A stretch of DNA of 64,000 bases from Phaeobacter sp. G2 (lineage in GTDB: Bacteria; Pseudomonadota; Alphaproteobacteria; Rhodobacterales; Rhodobacteraceae), in assembly GCA_025163595.1 (NCBI GenBank), contig CP104100.1:1674001-1738000 (forward strand), read 5' to 3'. Positions within the stretch are counted from its first letter, which is position 1. Every line of letters starts with the position of its first letter. Under the pieces are notes generated by a model. That model had not been told where the DNA came from and ran no database searches. It saw only the letters and a list, made by a program, of their open reading frames with translations. Positions 63,364 to 64,000 of this stretch are shown here, in pieces. Position numbers and translations under genes: made by a program.

Positions 63364-64000
63364 TCGGACGGGGGCTGCCGAATGGACCTTGTACTGCACG
63401 TTCTCTGCGGATTGCTTCCGCTCGTTTGCGGCGCAGAATGAACCAAGGTCGGGAACGCTCACGAAATGGCTGCTTTCGTGAAATTGATCAGTTGTCTCCG
63501 CACTTGCGGAAATTTCGGCACTGTGCCTTTCTTGAATGTACTGATTGGGCTGGCTGCTGCCGGTCAGTACAACCTTGCCAAACCGGCAGCTCCAAGGGCG
63601 CGACCCGGATGTGGCTCTGAGTACCAGTGGCCCATAGCCGCTAGTTTCAATCCAAACTAGGTAGGTCTATTATCCAAACTGCGTTGAAAATAAATGGAAA
63701 TCATTTGATTGTGAAGCAGGAGATCCCCCCGTTCGAGCCGGGGGGGAGGTGCCACTCAAATACTGACTATTGGTTTCTGTGAGAGAGAGGTTGGAGCGGT
63801 TCTCCGGCATTCTGGGTCCAACGCACCTTCTGTTTTTAGCACACTCTATACAGGCTAGGGCGTCTATCAGTGATCTGGTCAGCGCCCGCACCAACTGCGT
63901 AGAGAGGCACAAGACCTCTGTCTTCAGCAGCCCAGCAATTGGCGCGCAGCTATTCGATGTCTATCGTCTGGCGAACTGCCTGGCTGTCAGGGTCCAGAAT
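63364..64000. other. Gene-poor end of the window (637 bases)
   Basis: No credible gene. The tRNA-His-like fragment is at 63707-63757. Short open frames around 63426-63660 have no recognisable similarity and may be relics. Confidence 0.5.
63707..63757 (+). repeat. Degenerate copy of the tRNA-His 3' half (att-like)
   Basis: Aligns with tRNA-His from base 60331 onward: TGATTGTG and CAGGAG are shared, then an 18-base identity CCCCCGTTCGAGCCGGGG (60350-60367 and 63726-63743), then GAGGTG and CCAC. A few substitutions and insertions break the fold, so it is not a working tRNA. Confidence 0.8.

Larger units (their letters stand above)
60379..63757. mobile_element. Decayed island between tRNA-His and a partial copy of its 3' half
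   Basis: About 3.4 kb bounded on the left by tRNA-His and on the right by a mutated copy of its anticodon-to-acceptor half. Contents are an IS3-family relic, an RTX gene and gene-poor DNA. This is the layout left by a tRNA-targeting integrase, but no integrase gene remains in the window. Confidence 0.55.

Noticed and set aside
63426..63660. Small coding genes near the right end
   Set aside because: Two overlapping short frames without ribosome sites or similarity, in relic DNA.
63707..63757. A second functional tRNA-His
   Set aside because: Only the 3' half is present, with insertions that break the stems; no acceptor 5' strand or D arm.

Overview
The window looks like a chromosomal segment of a marine alphaproteobacterium of the Rhodobacterales (Roseobacter group, near Phaeobacter or Ruegeria). 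This is inferred from high GC, heavy use of 4-base ATGA start/stop overlaps, a soxBDAG sarcosine oxidase operon, the hom-glpX-recJ and dnaG-rpoD orders, KpsS/KpsC-type capsule genes, Hint-containing RTX proteins and a small DUF6324-like protein. No ribosomal RNA, CRISPR array or plasmid replication gene is visible.

Layout. 1-3154: the 3' part of a livHMGF branched-chain amino acid type ABC transporter. 3481-10132 (minus): a convergent six-gene acyl-CoA catabolic operon (acyl-CoA synthetase, 3-hydroxyacyl-CoA dehydrogenase, enoyl-CoA hydratase, acyl-CoA dehydrogenase, two SDRs). 10536-17000 (plus): a secreted DUF6134-like protein, an OmpR-type two-component system, then a thermostable-hemolysin/GNAT-like protein, an AMP-dependent ligase, an SDR and a TauD-like dioxygenase. 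The two promoters of this block carry the same 11-bp-spaced TTGTAAG direct repeat. 17160-20111: a large RTX protein with a C-terminal Hint domain. 20398-24885 (minus): hom, glpX, recJ and tRNA-Glu. 25158-28707: a lipoprotein, a TetR regulator, a pirin and a cytoplasmic reductive-dehalogenase-like corrinoid/Fe-S protein. 29358-32305 (minus): a TadE/TadE/TadG minor-pilin operon. 32651-39480: a glutamate-type dehydrogenase and heterotetrameric sarcosine oxidase. 39857-44009: dnaG and rpoD. 44058-48192: small secreted and hypothetical proteins, including a tandem family of three secreted paralogues. 48313-50020: nrdR and ribD. 50055-54686 (minus): a capsule operon, kpsS, a Wza/KpsD-like exporter and kpsC. 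54939-57959: ribE, a RibBX-type ribB, ribH and nusB. 58493-58959: a highly structured non-coding stretch before mmcB. 60302-63757: tRNA-His followed by what looks like a decayed tRNA-targeted island holding an IS3 transposase relic and a second RTX protein, closed by a degenerate copy of the tRNA 3' half.

How the parts work together. The left third is fatty or branched acyl uptake and beta-oxidation next to a putative small-molecule pathway that activates, reduces and hydroxylates an acyl substrate under its own sensor kinase; that pathway is the best candidate here for an undescribed system. The middle is amino acid and one-carbon metabolism (homoserine, glutamate, sarcosine) with core replication and transcription genes. 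The right third combines riboflavin synthesis, capsule export and a mobile-element scar.
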